A stretch of 26,065 nucleotides of DNA from SZUA-186 sp039714155 (GTDB taxonomy: Bacteria > Pseudomonadota > Gammaproteobacteria > UBA9214): NCBI GenBank assembly GCA_039714155.1, contig JBDLJX010000033.1, positions 1 through 26,065 on the forward strand, read 5' to 3'. Positions 14,516 through 22,564 of the stretch are shown here, in pieces. The notes beneath the pieces were generated by a model. It did not search any database. It was given only the letters and a program-made list of their open reading frames with translations, and was not told the DNA's origin. Numbering within the stretch: the first letter of the stretch is position 1; every line of letters begins with the position of its first letter. The position numbers were made by a program, and so were the translations under genes.

Positions 14516-14719
14516 CTAGGGCTTTCATGTCAGATATTGAAGGTTGTGGTTATTCAAAAAAGTAAACAGAGCGTCCCTTCTCCCTCAGAGAGAAGGACGA
14601 TGTACAGGGAAGTACAAGTGTCGCGGGAGGCAGGAGAAGGTGAGACCGGGAACCGGTCGAGAGACTGGCCTGGGCCATGCCGGGAGCGACCAGGATGAGG
14701 GGGATAGTACATCAGGCCG

Positions 14720-15223
14720 TTACCTGGTTTTCTCGTAGGTCCCGACCAGTTCCGCCTGCTCGATCACGTGTCCCGCCATGGCCGCCTCGACATCGGCCTT
14801 CGTCGGCCGGTCGATCCCTGTGAGGACGATGTCGAGTGCATACAGCTTGTGGACATAGCGGTGCCGGCCGACGGGCGGGCACGGGCCGCCATAGCCGGGA
14901 CGGTTCCAGTCGTTGATGCCCTCCGCCGTTCCCGGTGGCAGTTCGTTCGATGTTGCCCCCTCGGGCAGACCGGGTGTATCCGGTGGCAGGTTGCAGAGCA
15001 CCCAGTGGACCCAGGTCATCTGCGGGGCGCGCGGATCCGGTGCATCCGGGTCATCGACGATCAGGATCAGGCTTTGGGCCGCAGCGGGGATGTCCGCCCA
15101 TGTCAGCGGGGGCGCAATGTCCTCCCCTTCGCAGGTGTACCGTGAGGGGATGTCACCGTCCTGGTCAAAGGCGGTGGATGTGAGGGTCAGTGCCACGGTC
15201 TCCTTCGCTGCGTCACACAGCAT
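14720..15223 (-). CDS. YbhB/YbcL-family PEBP-like protein
   Basis: The 167-residue product is a phosphatidylethanolamine-binding-protein homologue: IPSRYTCEGEDIAPPLTW, ILIVDDPDAPDP, WVHWVLCNLPP, YGGPCPPVGRHRYVHKLYALD and a C-terminal GHVIEQAELVGTYEK. Bacterial members are small ligand-binding proteins of unclear function. No signal peptide. The start lacks a strong ribosome-binding site but fits the usual length. Confidence 0.93.
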   Translation of the reverse strand: MLCDAAKETVALTLTSTAFDQDGDIPSRYTCEGEDIAPPLTWADIPAAAQSLILIVDDPDAPDPRAPQMTWVHWVLCNLPPDTPGLPEGATSNELPPGTAEGINDWNRPGYGGPCPPVGRHRYVHKLYALDIVLTGIDRPTKADVEAAMAGHVIEQAELVGTYEKTR

Positions 15224-15246
15224 ACGTTAGTTACGTGAGGGTATGC

Positions 15247-15417
15247 TCAATAATCACTGTCTGCCTGCTTGCGCCAGGCCTGGTAGCACTCCAGGCCGCA
15301 GAAATACAGGACGTAATCGCTGGCCTCCTCAATCTGCGCCTCTGACGGCGGGATTTCCTTAAGGCAGACCTTGCAGGCGATTCTGACACTTTCAGCTGTC
15401 TTCCAGGAATCTTGCAT
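15247..15417 (-). CDS. DUF3330 small zinc-ribbon-like protein
   Basis: The 56-residue product has an ACKVCLKEIPPSEA motif (CxxC) and a FCGLECYQAW motif (CxxxC), as in DUF3330 proteins, so it likely binds zinc. An in-frame GTG at 15429 is an alternative start. It lies 23 bp upstream of the PEBP-like gene on the same strand and may be cotranscribed with it. Function is not established for the family. Confidence 0.75.
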   Translation of the reverse strand: MQDSWKTAESVRIACKVCLKEIPPSEAQIEEASDYVLYFCGLECYQAWRKQADSDY

Positions 15418-15595
15418 GGCATACCCCACAGATCACCAGACATACGCCAAGTATAGACCCTGATATGACGGAGGCGCCTTCAGTTCCATTAAATTTAATC
15501 GGTGTGCTCATGAATTCTGAATCTAGCAACAAATTGCTAAAAGATGGTGTTATTTTAAAAACTCGGATCTGTCAATCGCCACAAGGAGACCAGTC

Positions 15596-15790
15596 ATGAA
15601 TACTGCCATTGAATTCAAGCAGAATATTAATGAAACAGACCCAGGCTTGATCAATCCTCTCATCGATGCACGCGGGATAAGCCAGACAGCCCACAACGTA
15701 TCATGCGTATTGCAGTATCTTAAAACGTTAGACCATGATAAGGAGGCTGTTGGGGAGATGATGATAACTGGTGCTACGACCGCAGCCTGA
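15596..15790 (+). CDS. Small hypothetical protein with strong ribosome-binding site
   Basis: The ATG has AAGGAG 8 bases upstream. The 64-residue product (starts MNTAIEFKQNINE, middle ARGISQTAHNVSCVLQYLK, ends TGATTAA) shows amphipathic helical character and no family I recognise. It is followed by a long base-paired region and a strong terminator, so it is a self-contained transcription unit of about 300 bases. Confidence 0.6.
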   Translation: MNTAIEFKQNINETDPGLINPLIDARGISQTAHNVSCVLQYLKTLDHDKEAVGEMMITGATTAA

Positions 15791-15804
15791 TGTATGACAC
15801 TATG

Positions 15805-15870
15805 ATCAGGGCGTTGAGATACCATGAAGAATAGCTATGAGCAGAGTATTCTTCATACTAGCACCCTGAT
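15805..15870 (+). ncRNA. Nested inverted repeats in the 3' region of the small gene
   Basis: Two nested perfect pairings lie here: ATCAGGG (15805-15811) with CCCTGAT (15864-15870), and ATGAAGAATA (15824-15833) with TATTCTTCAT (15847-15856). They sit between the stop codon and the terminator, and may stabilise the mRNA, act as a regulatory RNA, or form the inverted-repeat part of a small mobile unit. Confidence 0.5.
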
Positions 15871-15873
15871 ATG

Positions 15874-15903
15874 AAGCCCCGCCCACTGTGGCGGGGTTTT
15901 CTT
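15874..15903 (+). terminator. Rho-independent terminator
   Basis: GCCCCGCC pairs with GGCGGGG around a short loop, followed by TTTTCTT. It ends the transcription unit of the small gene. Confidence 0.9.
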
Positions 15904-15976
15904 ATGCACAAAAAAACGGCGACCCAAAGGAAAGGCAAAGGCCGCCGTCAGTCAGAGATTGGTGGAAATTTGGTAA

Positions 15977-16855
15977 TTACTTTTTCCGGCGAAGCGTACC
16001 AATCACACGTTCACAGAAGCTGTTAGCTTTGGGGCTTTGATAAGGCGTCCTCAGTACGCGCAGCCCCATGTGAGTAATCGACTGGTCGGGCTGTGAAGAG
16101 AAGATGCAATCGCGATCATGGACGAGAAAACGGTAGCCATGGTCCGACGGTATCGCTTCTCGAAGCTGTTGCTGTGTCCATGCCGCCGTTGGGTGATCCG
16201 TGACATGGATGTGCAACAGCTTTCGCGTTCCGAGTTCTATGACTACCAACACATAGAGACACTTAAACGTCGCTGTGACCATGGTCAGGAAATCACAGGC
16301 AACGATCGCCTTGGCGTGATTAGCCACGAAGGTCGACCAGCGTTGATCGCCACGCGGTTGTCCCTGTTGGCGTTTGGGCATGTACTTGCGAACGGTACGC
16401 GGCAATATCTGGATTCCGAGCTTGAGTAAGAGTTCATTGGCGATGCGCTCCTCGCCCTAGCCAGGATTGTCTCGCGCCATTGCCCGTATGAGCGTGCGTA
16501 GTTCCGGTGGTATCCGTGATCGTCCTGGCCTTGACTTCCAGCGCCAGAACAGTCGAAACCCCGCACGATGCCACCCGATGAAGGTCTTTGGCGTGACATT
16601 CACCAGAGCATCTTTCCATGCGAAACTGTGCGAGAGCAGCACCAATATAAATCGCGATATGTTGTCGAAGCGTCGCGGTTTGGCTTTACGCTCTTGGCAG
16701 AAGGCCAGTTGTTTTCTGAGGAATAGATTTTCAGCAGCCAAAGCGGTACGGGATCATGCACATAAGGCAATAATATGGATACCGTCGGTGAAGAGCGTAC
16801 GCGCGAGACGGGCAAGCTCAGCTAACACATTGAAGATGAGGGATAATATTTCCAT
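15977..16855 (-). pseudogene. rve-type transposase with two in-frame stops
   Basis: From the ATG at 16855 one frame runs through the whole element: an N-terminal LRKQLAFCQERKAKPRR, FRLFWRWKSRPGRSRIPPELR, then PRTVRKYMPKR and a DDE core (VACDFLTMVTATF, HDRDCIFSS, SPKANSFCERVIGTLRRKK). It is interrupted by TGA at about 16754 (CGA expected) and TAG at 16457-16459 (TGG expected), both single-base transitions. The C-terminus ends at RRKK and TAA, short of the usual tail. So the copy is decayed but recent enough to have no frameshift. It belongs to the integrase-core transposases often annotated as IS481/ISxac-like. Confidence 0.85.
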
Positions 16856-17160
16856 GCGATTAGCATACACCGACCCCTCAATGCCTTGCTAACCTGCATC
16901 CTAAAGCCAGTGCAACTGTGCGGTCGGGGAATAATTGCGGAGCACAGGAGATACGCCAGCGGTCGTTAGTGGCTATCCCCTACCTCTACGCGCAAAACTC
17001 AGCAACTATTCCTGGATATCGCACTGCAATGGACTTTTTCAGACACCCATTGCCGCATGAATAGTAGTTCGCAACCCACAGGTCGTCGCCGCAAAGCGGC
17101 AATGTTCAGTGTCGCTGCTGCCCTGCGGCCCCGAAGGGCAGCACGAGTTTCCTTCACAGT
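16856..17160. other. Intergenic region between transposase and soxX
   Basis: No gene seen. It holds GCCGC-AAA-GCGGC at about 17089-17101 and GCTGCCCT...AGGGCAGC at about 17117-17145, two GC-rich inverted repeats downstream of soxX. They may act as a terminator or as palindromic repeats; no T tract follows. Confidence 0.5.
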
Positions 17161-17859
17161 CTACTGGTTGACCGGAGAGTCTGGATCCAGCAGGTAGGCC
17201 ATCACATCGCTGATCTGCTCCTGGGTCAGGGTTCCGTGGTAACCGAAACGCGGCATTTGGGTGCAAGGGAAGTAGGTGTGGGGATTGTAGATGACCTCGT
17301 AGGTATACTTCAGGATTATTTCGTTCGTGCCACGCAATTTGCCGTAGCCCTTGAGACTCGGGCCCAGGGTACCGAATGCGATCTCATTGGGATCCAACTC
17401 GTGGCAGGCATAGCAATTGCCGCCAGGCTCGCGCCCGCTGTGGTCATCGACCTTGTGGCCAACCCGAAATCCATAACCGGAACGCGCCACGGTGTCGCCC
17501 TTCTTCCAGTCACCGAGCTTGATGCCACCTTCCGGGTGAGTCATGGCTTCCCGGGCCATCGCGATCACCTTGCCCGCGGTAGCGCCGTCGACGCTGCCGC
17601 CCCGTAAGGCAGAACAGGCCTTCTGGATCCCGTCCTGCGTCAATCGGTCCCGCACCGTCTTGCCTTCCTGGGTCTTGTCATCAAGTTTGAAGCCCTTGGC
17701 ATCGAAAATCAGGTACTCGGCCAACTGCTCAGAGCTCATGGCCGTGTAGTCGACCTTGTCAGCCTTCGTGCTGTCGGCAATAGCGCCTCCGCCTGCGATG
17801 AGGAACGACGATGTAAGGACGGCAAGCGCGGCCGCCATCGTGATCTTGTAGTAGGACAT
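17161..17859 (-). CDS. soxX: Thiosulfate-oxidising cytochrome SoxX
   Basis: The 232-residue precursor has a signal peptide (hydrophobic core residues 8-28) and the haem motif CYACH (149-153). It ends with a SoxX signature of GTLGPSLKGYGKLRG, then QMPRFGYHGTLTQEQISDVMAYLLDPDSPVNQ, with Met202 as likely distal ligand. The region between residues 40 and 130 is longer than in minimal SoxX proteins. Partner of SoxA in the periplasmic SoxAX complex that attaches thiosulfate to SoxYZ. AAGGAG lies upstream; 27 bp separates it from soxA. Confidence 0.93.
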   Translation of the reverse strand: MSYYKITMAAALAVLTSSFLIAGGGAIADSTKADKVDYTAMSSEQLAEYLIFDAKGFKLDDKTQEGKTVRDRLTQDGIQKACSALRGGSVDGATAGKVIAMAREAMTHPEGGIKLGDWKKGDTVARSGYGFRVGHKVDDHSGREPGGNCYACHELDPNEIAFGTLGPSLKGYGKLRGTNEIILKYTYEVIYNPHTYFPCTQMPRFGYHGTLTQEQISDVMAYLLDPDSPVNQ

Positions 17860-17886
17860 GGGTCAGTTCTCCTTATGCGTTCACGA

Positions 17887-18729
17887 TCAGCGTTTCATGT
17901 CTGGCAGGATGGCCGGCTGGCCACGGGCAGCGTCGGTCCAGAAAGAGATCAGTGCAATCGAGGCATCGGAACCCGGAATGATTTGCCCCTGGCGCATCTG
18001 CCAATAGCAGCCGCGTACACGATGCTGGCTGCTACGCACGTTGTCGTGCCCCACCCGGAACGCCGGCCAAGAGACCGCCTTCGTCCATTCCTGGGGAACG
18101 TTGATATTCGGCAGCACAGAGGCCCGGATTCTCTTGCCTGCAGCGCCGTGACAGGATCTACAGCTGAAGTCCATGGTGCCAGCCCGGCGATAGAACAGCA
18201 CTTCGCCAGCATCGCGCATCGCCTTTTCCAACGGATGATCCATCGGCGGGTTCCACTCGTAGCCGCTGGACTGGCTCGCAATGTAGGTTTGCAGCTTCAT
18301 CATGTCCGACCCCGAGCCGTGCCGTTTCTTGACTGCCGGGTCATCGCTGGAGAAGCCCTGGATAGTCTCCATGCAATACACCAGCCGGCTCTCAAGGTCC
18401 ATCACCTTGCCGCTATCCGCAAAGTGCCGTGGCATCTCCACGTAAGCCCCTTCCAGCACCCCCGGACCATTGCCGAAGTCACAGCTCTCCAACGATGCCT
18501 TGTTGGGGCCGCGTTTTGCTTTGAACAGGCTCTCACCCTCTTCGGCAACCCAGTAAGCGGGGTTGTCCGGCATCATCATTATGTTTTGTTCGCTCTGGGT
18601 GAGGTAGGCAGAATCGACTTCTGAGATCAGCCCGTTTAAGACGTCTTCCGGTGCTTGGTAGGAATCGGCGCTGACCGACGCGCCAAAAGCGAGTAACGCC
18701 GACAGTACAAACGAGGTTTTTTTGCTCAT
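17887..18729 (-). CDS. soxA: Thiosulfate-oxidising cytochrome SoxA, single haem site
   Basis: The 280-residue precursor has a short signal peptide (about residues 1-21), a single CRSCH haem site (180-184) and the catalytic Cys231 in VRGCYWQMR, which becomes the persulfide ligand. The first haem site of diheme SoxA is absent; instead Cys83 and Cys119 lie in the N-terminal domain, as expected for a disulfide in monoheme SoxA. GGAGGGG lies 5 bases before the chosen ATG; an in-frame ATG at 18759 is less likely. SoxA and SoxX form the complex starting thiosulfate oxidation. No soxB, soxY or soxZ is in the window, so this pair is detached from the core operon here. Confidence 0.94.
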   Translation of the reverse strand: MSKKTSFVLSALLAFGASVSADSYQAPEDVLNGLISEVDSAYLTQSEQNIMMMPDNPAYWVAEEGESLFKAKRGPNKASLESCDFGNGPGVLEGAYVEMPRHFADSGKVMDLESRLVYCMETIQGFSSDDPAVKKRHGSGSDMMKLQTYIASQSSGYEWNPPMDHPLEKAMRDAGEVLFYRRAGTMDFSCRSCHGAAGKRIRASVLPNINVPQEWTKAVSWPAFRVGHDNVRSSQHRVRGCYWQMRQGQIIPGSDASIALISFWTDAARGQPAILPDMKR

Positions 18730-19194
18730 ACGAACCCCTCCATTCTGCGGTGGCATCACCTTGAATAGATCAGAGTGAACTAATCTCGGCGTAGCCCACT
18801 ATTCTATTGATCCAGGTGATCCAGGCATTGATGCGTCAATTGTCTACAAAAAGAGTATAGGCAGAAAAAACGCCCTTTTCATCACCCGTCAACGGATCGT
18901 CCACGGGTAACGAACCGCCCTGCGCCCTGCGCCCTGCCACCACCCGGAAATCTCGCCCTATTCAGCACTCACCCTGTCCGTGGCGAATTGTTATTCACGC
19001 GACAAATAATCATTTACTGCAATTTAATAATTTGTCGGGTAATGGGTGTTAACGCTAGTGGAGCATCTGGTTTTTAACCAGGTGGTCGGGCAAACACTTA
19101 ACCCATTGTTTTCGCGAGAACTGGAAAAAGGAAGGATAAAAACAGCAAGTAGAAAAGACCTGCAATATCTTCGCTAACTTGCTGTTTTTACTGG
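18730..19194. repeat. Block of ~210-260 bp shared with 22350-22564
   Basis: Beyond the soxA upstream region (18730-18970, no gene seen) this region holds a copy of a block also at 22350-22564. Both start near TGGCGAATTGTTA (18981 here, 22352 there), carry AACCAGGTGGTCGGG (19076-19090), the hairpin at 19139-19188, and end at the tRNA-Arg fragment. Conservation is strong in the second half and weak in the first. A further inverted pair CGACAAAT/ATTTGTCG lies at 18999-19038. Confidence 0.7.
19139..19188 (-). terminator. Hairpin next to tRNA-Arg 3' end, copy 1
   Basis: AAAACAGCAAGT (19139-19150) pairs perfectly with ACTTGCTGTTTT (19177-19188). It lies immediately 3' of the tRNA fragment on the minus strand and looks like the original tRNA terminator, copied with the fragment. 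Confidence 0.7.
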
Positions 19195-19244
19195 ATGGCG
19201 CGCCCGGAGAGATTCGAACTCCCGACCGCCTGGTTCGTAGCCAG
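19195..19244 (-). repeat. tRNA-Arg(ACG) 3' fragment, att-type copy 1
   Basis: The minus strand gives the anticodon stem-loop CTGG-CTACGAA-CCAG (anticodon ACG), variable loop, T-arm GGGAGTTCGAATCTCTCC and acceptor end with CCA. The 5' half of the tRNA (D-arm) is missing, so this is a fragment. The 46 bp 19195-19240 are identical to 22565-22610 and 25719-25764. A plus-strand frame starting here gives the false protein MARPERFELPTAW. Confidence 0.9.
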
Positions 19245-19429
19245 TTTAGAGCATTTTACTTACTTTATTAATCAGTCACTTGCGGTGCTTGCCCATCCAA
19301 TACCGCAGTTGAGTTATCAGTCACTTGTAGTTCACTGTCACTTCAAGTTAGCACAAAACTGGCACAGTCCTTTTTGTCAGCTGAAATACCTCTTTTGCCA
19401 CATGAATTGAAATTCGTCATACATAGTTG

Positions 19430-19708
19430 TTATGCAGCAATATTGATAGACACATGCAATCCCAACCGATGTGCGAGATCTACCAGGGTATCCAGGCGGA
19501 ACTCATTGATCTTGCCTTTCAATAGTGCGCTGATTCGTGGCTGTGAAATGTGCAGCAGCTCGGCGGCATCTTGCTGTTTCAGTCCACGTTTTTTGATGGT
19601 TTCGGAAATCGTGATCATTAATTCGGAACGCAACTTCAAATTTTCCTGGCGAACAGGATCATCTTCAAGCGCATCCCATACACTTTCAAACTGTCTTATC
19701 TCGCTCAT
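19430..19708 (-). CDS. HTH antitoxin (HigA-like)
   Basis: The 92-residue product has a Cro/C1-type HTH (GLKQQDAAELLHISQPRISALLKGKINEFRLDTLVDLAHRLG, about residues 42-83), as in HigA-type antitoxins of the short HTH_37 group. Its ATG overlaps the toxin stop by 4 bp, so the pair is translationally coupled. It likely neutralises the toxin and represses the shared promoter at the palindrome 20048-20069. Confidence 0.85.
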   Translation of the reverse strand: MSEIRQFESVWDALEDDPVRQENLKLRSELMITISETIKKRGLKQQDAAELLHISQPRISALLKGKINEFRLDTLVDLAHRLGLHVSINIAA

Positions 19709-20031
19709 GTGCGTTGCCTCTCTACTACTTCTTTAAACGCGCGTTTCGCTGTATCTAAGTCCTGCTTGCCCGTTTTCCGGGTTTTCTTTTGAAAAGCATG
19801 TAACACGTAAACCCTTTTCTCAAAAGACGCCACATAGATCACACGATACTGTCCTTCATGTTGGATGCGTATCTCGCGCACACCCTGGCCAACCGATTTC
19901 ATGGGCTTCCAGTCCGTTGGATCCAAGCCGCGCTGAACACGGTCAAGTTGGTAGCCGGCTTCCTTTTTAGCCAGTGCCGGGAATTCTCGGACCGTTTTCA
20001 ATGCGGTGCCCAGAAATTCGATTCCTTTCAT
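19705..20031 (-). CDS. RelE/HigB-like toxin (Gp49 family)
   Basis: The 108-residue product has the Gp49/HigB-like fold signature: FLGTALKTVREFPALAKKEAGYQLDRVQRG, KPMKSVGQGVREIRI, YRVIYVASFEKRVYVLHAFQKKTRKT. Such toxins cleave mRNA at the ribosome. The basic cluster KKTRKTGKQD is typical. It precedes the antitoxin, as in HigBA. There is no good ribosome-binding site; a TATAAT at 20038-20043 would start transcription almost at the ATG, so a leaderless or very short leader is possible. Confidence 0.85.
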   Translation of the reverse strand: MKGIEFLGTALKTVREFPALAKKEAGYQLDRVQRGLDPTDWKPMKSVGQGVREIRIQHEGQYRVIYVASFEKRVYVLHAFQKKTRKTGKQDLDTAKRAFKEVVERQRT

Positions 20032-20037
20032 AGGGAG

Positions 20038-20069
20038 ATTATACTTCTACCTGTATATTTATACAAGTA
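20038..20069 (-). promoter_or_regulatory. Toxin-antitoxin promoter and operator
   Basis: TACCTGTATA (20048-20057), 2 bases, then TATACAAGTA (20060-20069) is a near-perfect palindrome (9 of 10 pairs). On the minus strand it covers a TTGTAT (-35, 20061-20066), a 17-bp spacer and TATAAT (-10, 20038-20043). Binding there would block the toxin-antitoxin promoter. Confidence 0.65.
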
Positions 20070-20316
20070 ACTATATATCCTGCTCGGTTGTGAATCTGCG
20101 GCGAGGGCTGAACAGGGTGAGATTTCCAGGTGGTTGGAGGGGGTACAAGGCGATGCGTTACCTGTGGATGATCCGATCACGGGCGATGAAATGGGCGTTT
20201 ATTCGGCCTATACTCTCCGCACTCGCCGGGACGACAGGAATTCCTTTCCATTCGCTGCTATAAGTAATGGCAAATGACCAGAGCCTGCCCGGCCGGTTCC
20301 AAGAAGGTCCTGTCGC

Positions 20317-22365
20317 ATGAATACCACCTGCAGCCAAGCAACGCGTACTTCCGTCCACATGCTGCTGAGTGCACTCGCCTTGCTCAGCCTGCCCGCTCAC
20401 GGACAGACGCTGGATGAGGTCACGCCGCGTATCCAGCGCGTCCACGACTTCATCGAACTCGAAGGCTCGGGCTTCGGCACCAGCCAGGGCGCCAGCAGCG
20501 TTCGCTTCACCGATGGCACGAATACCTGGGTCGCGCCGAAGGCCTATCTCTGGCGGGACAACTTCATCAAAGTGCGTGTACCCGTCGGCAACCGCGTCGG
20601 CGGGAGTCCGCTGCCGATCGCGAAGACGCCGTTACAGGTTTTCGTGCAGACCGCCGCCGGCACCAGTGGCGCCCTGACGTTTCAGGTCGTTACCGCCGAC
20701 ACCGGTACGCTTGCATACCGCGAGCTCACCGATATGGTCTCGGACCAGGACGTTTCGTCGGTGCTCGGTTCGCCGAATCTGAATTACGCGCGCTCGAAGG
20801 ACGCCGACCTCGCGGATGTCAACGGCGATGGGTACACGGACATACTCGACAACAACTCCTCCAATATACAGAACGATGCCCATGGCGTGCTGCGTATCAA
20901 CAACCGGGACAAGACCTTTACCGCGGTGCGGCTGGAAGCGCGGCAGGCAGGAGAGACCGGCACGTTCGCGACTACGCCAACCGGCGGCGATTACCTCGAG
21001 GACGAAACGAGCTACGACGCCGACATGTTCGACGCCAACGGTGACCGTCTGCCGGATATCTTCCAGACGGCCTCGAAAAATCCCGCGCCGCCGTCCGGGA
21101 ACGATGCCCGCATCCGAATCCTGATGAACGTTCCCGCGGCTCCGGGCTCGTTCATTGAGGACACCGACGCGCGCCTGCCACCCGGCGCGCTCGGCACGAT
21201 TGGCTGTCCCGACGATCTCGATCACACGGACGTGAACAATGACGGCGAACTCGATTTCCTGATCACGATGCGAACGGCTCCAGGCCACTGTTCGCCTGGC
21301 GTCGCGTCGGTGACCCACGTGTTCCTGAACCGCGGCGGCGGCACGTACGACACGCCGATCACGCTCGATGCCCCGCCGGGCGTCTCGACACACGATGCGT
21401 TCTTCATCGACGTCAATAACGACGGCTTCGAGGATCTGCTCGCCTGCCACGAGTTTCCGTTCAGCGCGTCGTCGCAGCTTTTCCTGCACGACGGCAGTTC
21501 GTCGGCCACGCCCTACTCGCTCGCCGCCACACTGAGCACGGATTTCGATACGCCCAGCTCGACGCTGGATGGCGCGGACGCCTCGGCCGGCGTGGCGGCC
21601 GACTTCAATGGTGACGGCTTCGACGACTTCGCCCTCGCCCACGAAGACGTGTTCGTGTTCCTGAACGATCCCGATAGCCCCGGGGACTTCCAGAACATAT
21701 CTGGGGCACCCGGCTTCGACGCCACGAAACCAGCCAACCCGGTCCGCCTCCAGCCGCCGTCGAGCGGTAATCCGTTCTACTACGACCTGGAAGCGGGCGA
21801 CGTGGACCTCGATGGTGACGTCGACCTCGTTGGTGCGAGCCTGCGCCCAAACGCGGATTCGAACATGCAGGTCTGGCTCAACAACGGCGACGGTTCGTTC
21901 GTGAATACCACCCTGTCGAGCAGCCGCGACCTGTTGCCCGACAATGCCGCCTACCAGCGTTTGACGGCGGATATGCTGGACTTCGACCTCGACGGGGATC
22001 TCGATCTTTACATTGCCGGCGCCGACGGTACCGGCGTCGGTCAGGATCCTGGCTTCGGCAAGGTTCCCAACCAGTTCTTCGAGAACCTCTTGATCGGCCT
22101 GAACATTGCCTACCCGCTGCAATCGCAACCGGCCTACGCGGGCTCGGCCACCGGAGGCCGCAAAGTGCTCGTAAGGCTGCGCGCCAATACGCCGATCGCC
22201 GGCCTGGCGCCCGTGGACTTCCTGTTCAACGTCGACGGCGCCGACCTGGATGCTGCCGCGACCGTGACCGGCGCACAGATCGAGGAGGAATTCTGGCTGC
22301 TGGTGCAGATGCCGGCGAAACCGGACGGCTGCTATCCGCTGCAGGACTCTATGGCGAATTGTTAA
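20317..22365 (+). CDS. Secreted VCBS/FG-GAP repeat protein with IPT/TIG domain
   Basis: The 682-residue product has a signal peptide (LLSALALLSLPAHG, cleavage near 30), an IPT/TIG-like domain (VTPRIQRVHDFIELEGSGFG) and at least seven VCBS/FG-GAP-type units with the calcium motif DxNxDGxxD, for example DVNGDGYTD, DVNNDGELD, DVNNDGFED, DFNGDGFDD, DVDLDGDVD and DFDLDGDLD. Such propellers are secreted calcium-binding proteins. GC content and third-position bias are visibly higher than in the neighbours, suggesting transfer. The last codons (MANC and TAA) come from the repeat block starting at 22351, so the natural C-terminus is probably lost or replaced. Confidence 0.88.
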   Translation: MNTTCSQATRTSVHMLLSALALLSLPAHGQTLDEVTPRIQRVHDFIELEGSGFGTSQGASSVRFTDGTNTWVAPKAYLWRDNFIKVRVPVGNRVGGSPLPIAKTPLQVFVQTAAGTSGALTFQVVTADTGTLAYRELTDMVSDQDVSSVLGSPNLNYARSKDADLADVNGDGYTDILDNNSSNIQNDAHGVLRINNRDKTFTAVRLEARQAGETGTFATTPTGGDYLEDETSYDADMFDANGDRLPDIFQTASKNPAPPSGNDARIRILMNVPAAPGSFIEDTDARLPPGALGTIGCPDDLDHTDVNNDGELDFLITMRTAPGHCSPGVASVTHVFLNRGGGTYDTPITLDAPPGVSTHDAFFIDVNNDGFEDLLACHEFPFSASSQLFLHDGSSSATPYSLAATLSTDFDTPSSTLDGADASAGVAADFNGDGFDDFALAHEDVFVFLNDPDSPGDFQNISGAPGFDATKPANPVRLQPPSSGNPFYYDLEAGDVDLDGDVDLVGASLRPNADSNMQVWLNNGDGSFVNTTLSSSRDLLPDNAAYQRLTADMLDFDLDGDLDLYIAGADGTGVGQDPGFGKVPNQFFENLLIGLNIAYPLQSQPAYAGSATGGRKVLVRLRANTPIAGLAPVDFLFNVDGADLDAAATVTGAQIEEEFWLLVQMPAKPDGCYPLQDSMANC

Positions 22366-22564
22366 TCTCGCCGAAAAACTGATACATCGGGCTGAATAAA
22401 TTACCATGTGCTTGGCTGGCCACACGAGCCGACTACCTGTTTTTTAACCAGGTGGTCGGGGTGATTCATAAACCATTGTTTTCAGGAGAACGGGGATAAT
22501 TGGGAGAAAAGACAGCAAGTAGAAAAGACCTGCAGAGTCTTCTCTAACTTGCTGTTTTTATTGG
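22350..22564. repeat. Right-end repeat block of cassette 1
   Basis: Second copy of the block at about 18980-19194: TGGCGAATTGTTAAT (22352), the imperfect hairpin CCGACTACCTG/CAGGTGGTCGG (22429-22459), the AACCAGGTGGTCGGG segment (22446-22460) and the terminator stem ACAGCAAGT/ACTTGCTGT (22512-22555). It directly precedes core copy 2. Confidence 0.75.
22512..22555 (-). terminator. Hairpin next to tRNA-Arg 3' end, copy 2
   Basis: ACAGCAAGT (22512-22520) pairs with ACTTGCTGT (22547-22555), with inner pairs AGAC/GTCT. Same position as copy 1, ten bases from the tRNA fragment. Confidence 0.65.

Larger units (their letters stand above)
19195..22564. mobile_element. Integrase-less tRNA-Arg cassette 1 (~3.37 kb)
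   Basis: Bounded by two identical tRNA-Arg 3' fragments, it carries a toxin-antitoxin pair on the minus strand and one GC-rich gene on the plus strand, plus a conserved right-end block. No integrase or recombinase gene was found. Cassette limits and mobility are inferred from the repeated core. Confidence 0.6.

Noticed and set aside
19195..19410. Plus-strand ORF starting MARPERFELPTAW
   Set aside because: It is the antisense of the tRNA-Arg 3' end; this is a well-known false protein arising from tRNA sequence.
20632..22425. 597-codon minus-strand open frame opposite the VCBS gene
   Set aside because: Arises from the strong GC and codon bias of the plus-strand gene; no domain, no signal, low-complexity Val/Arg/Glu pattern.
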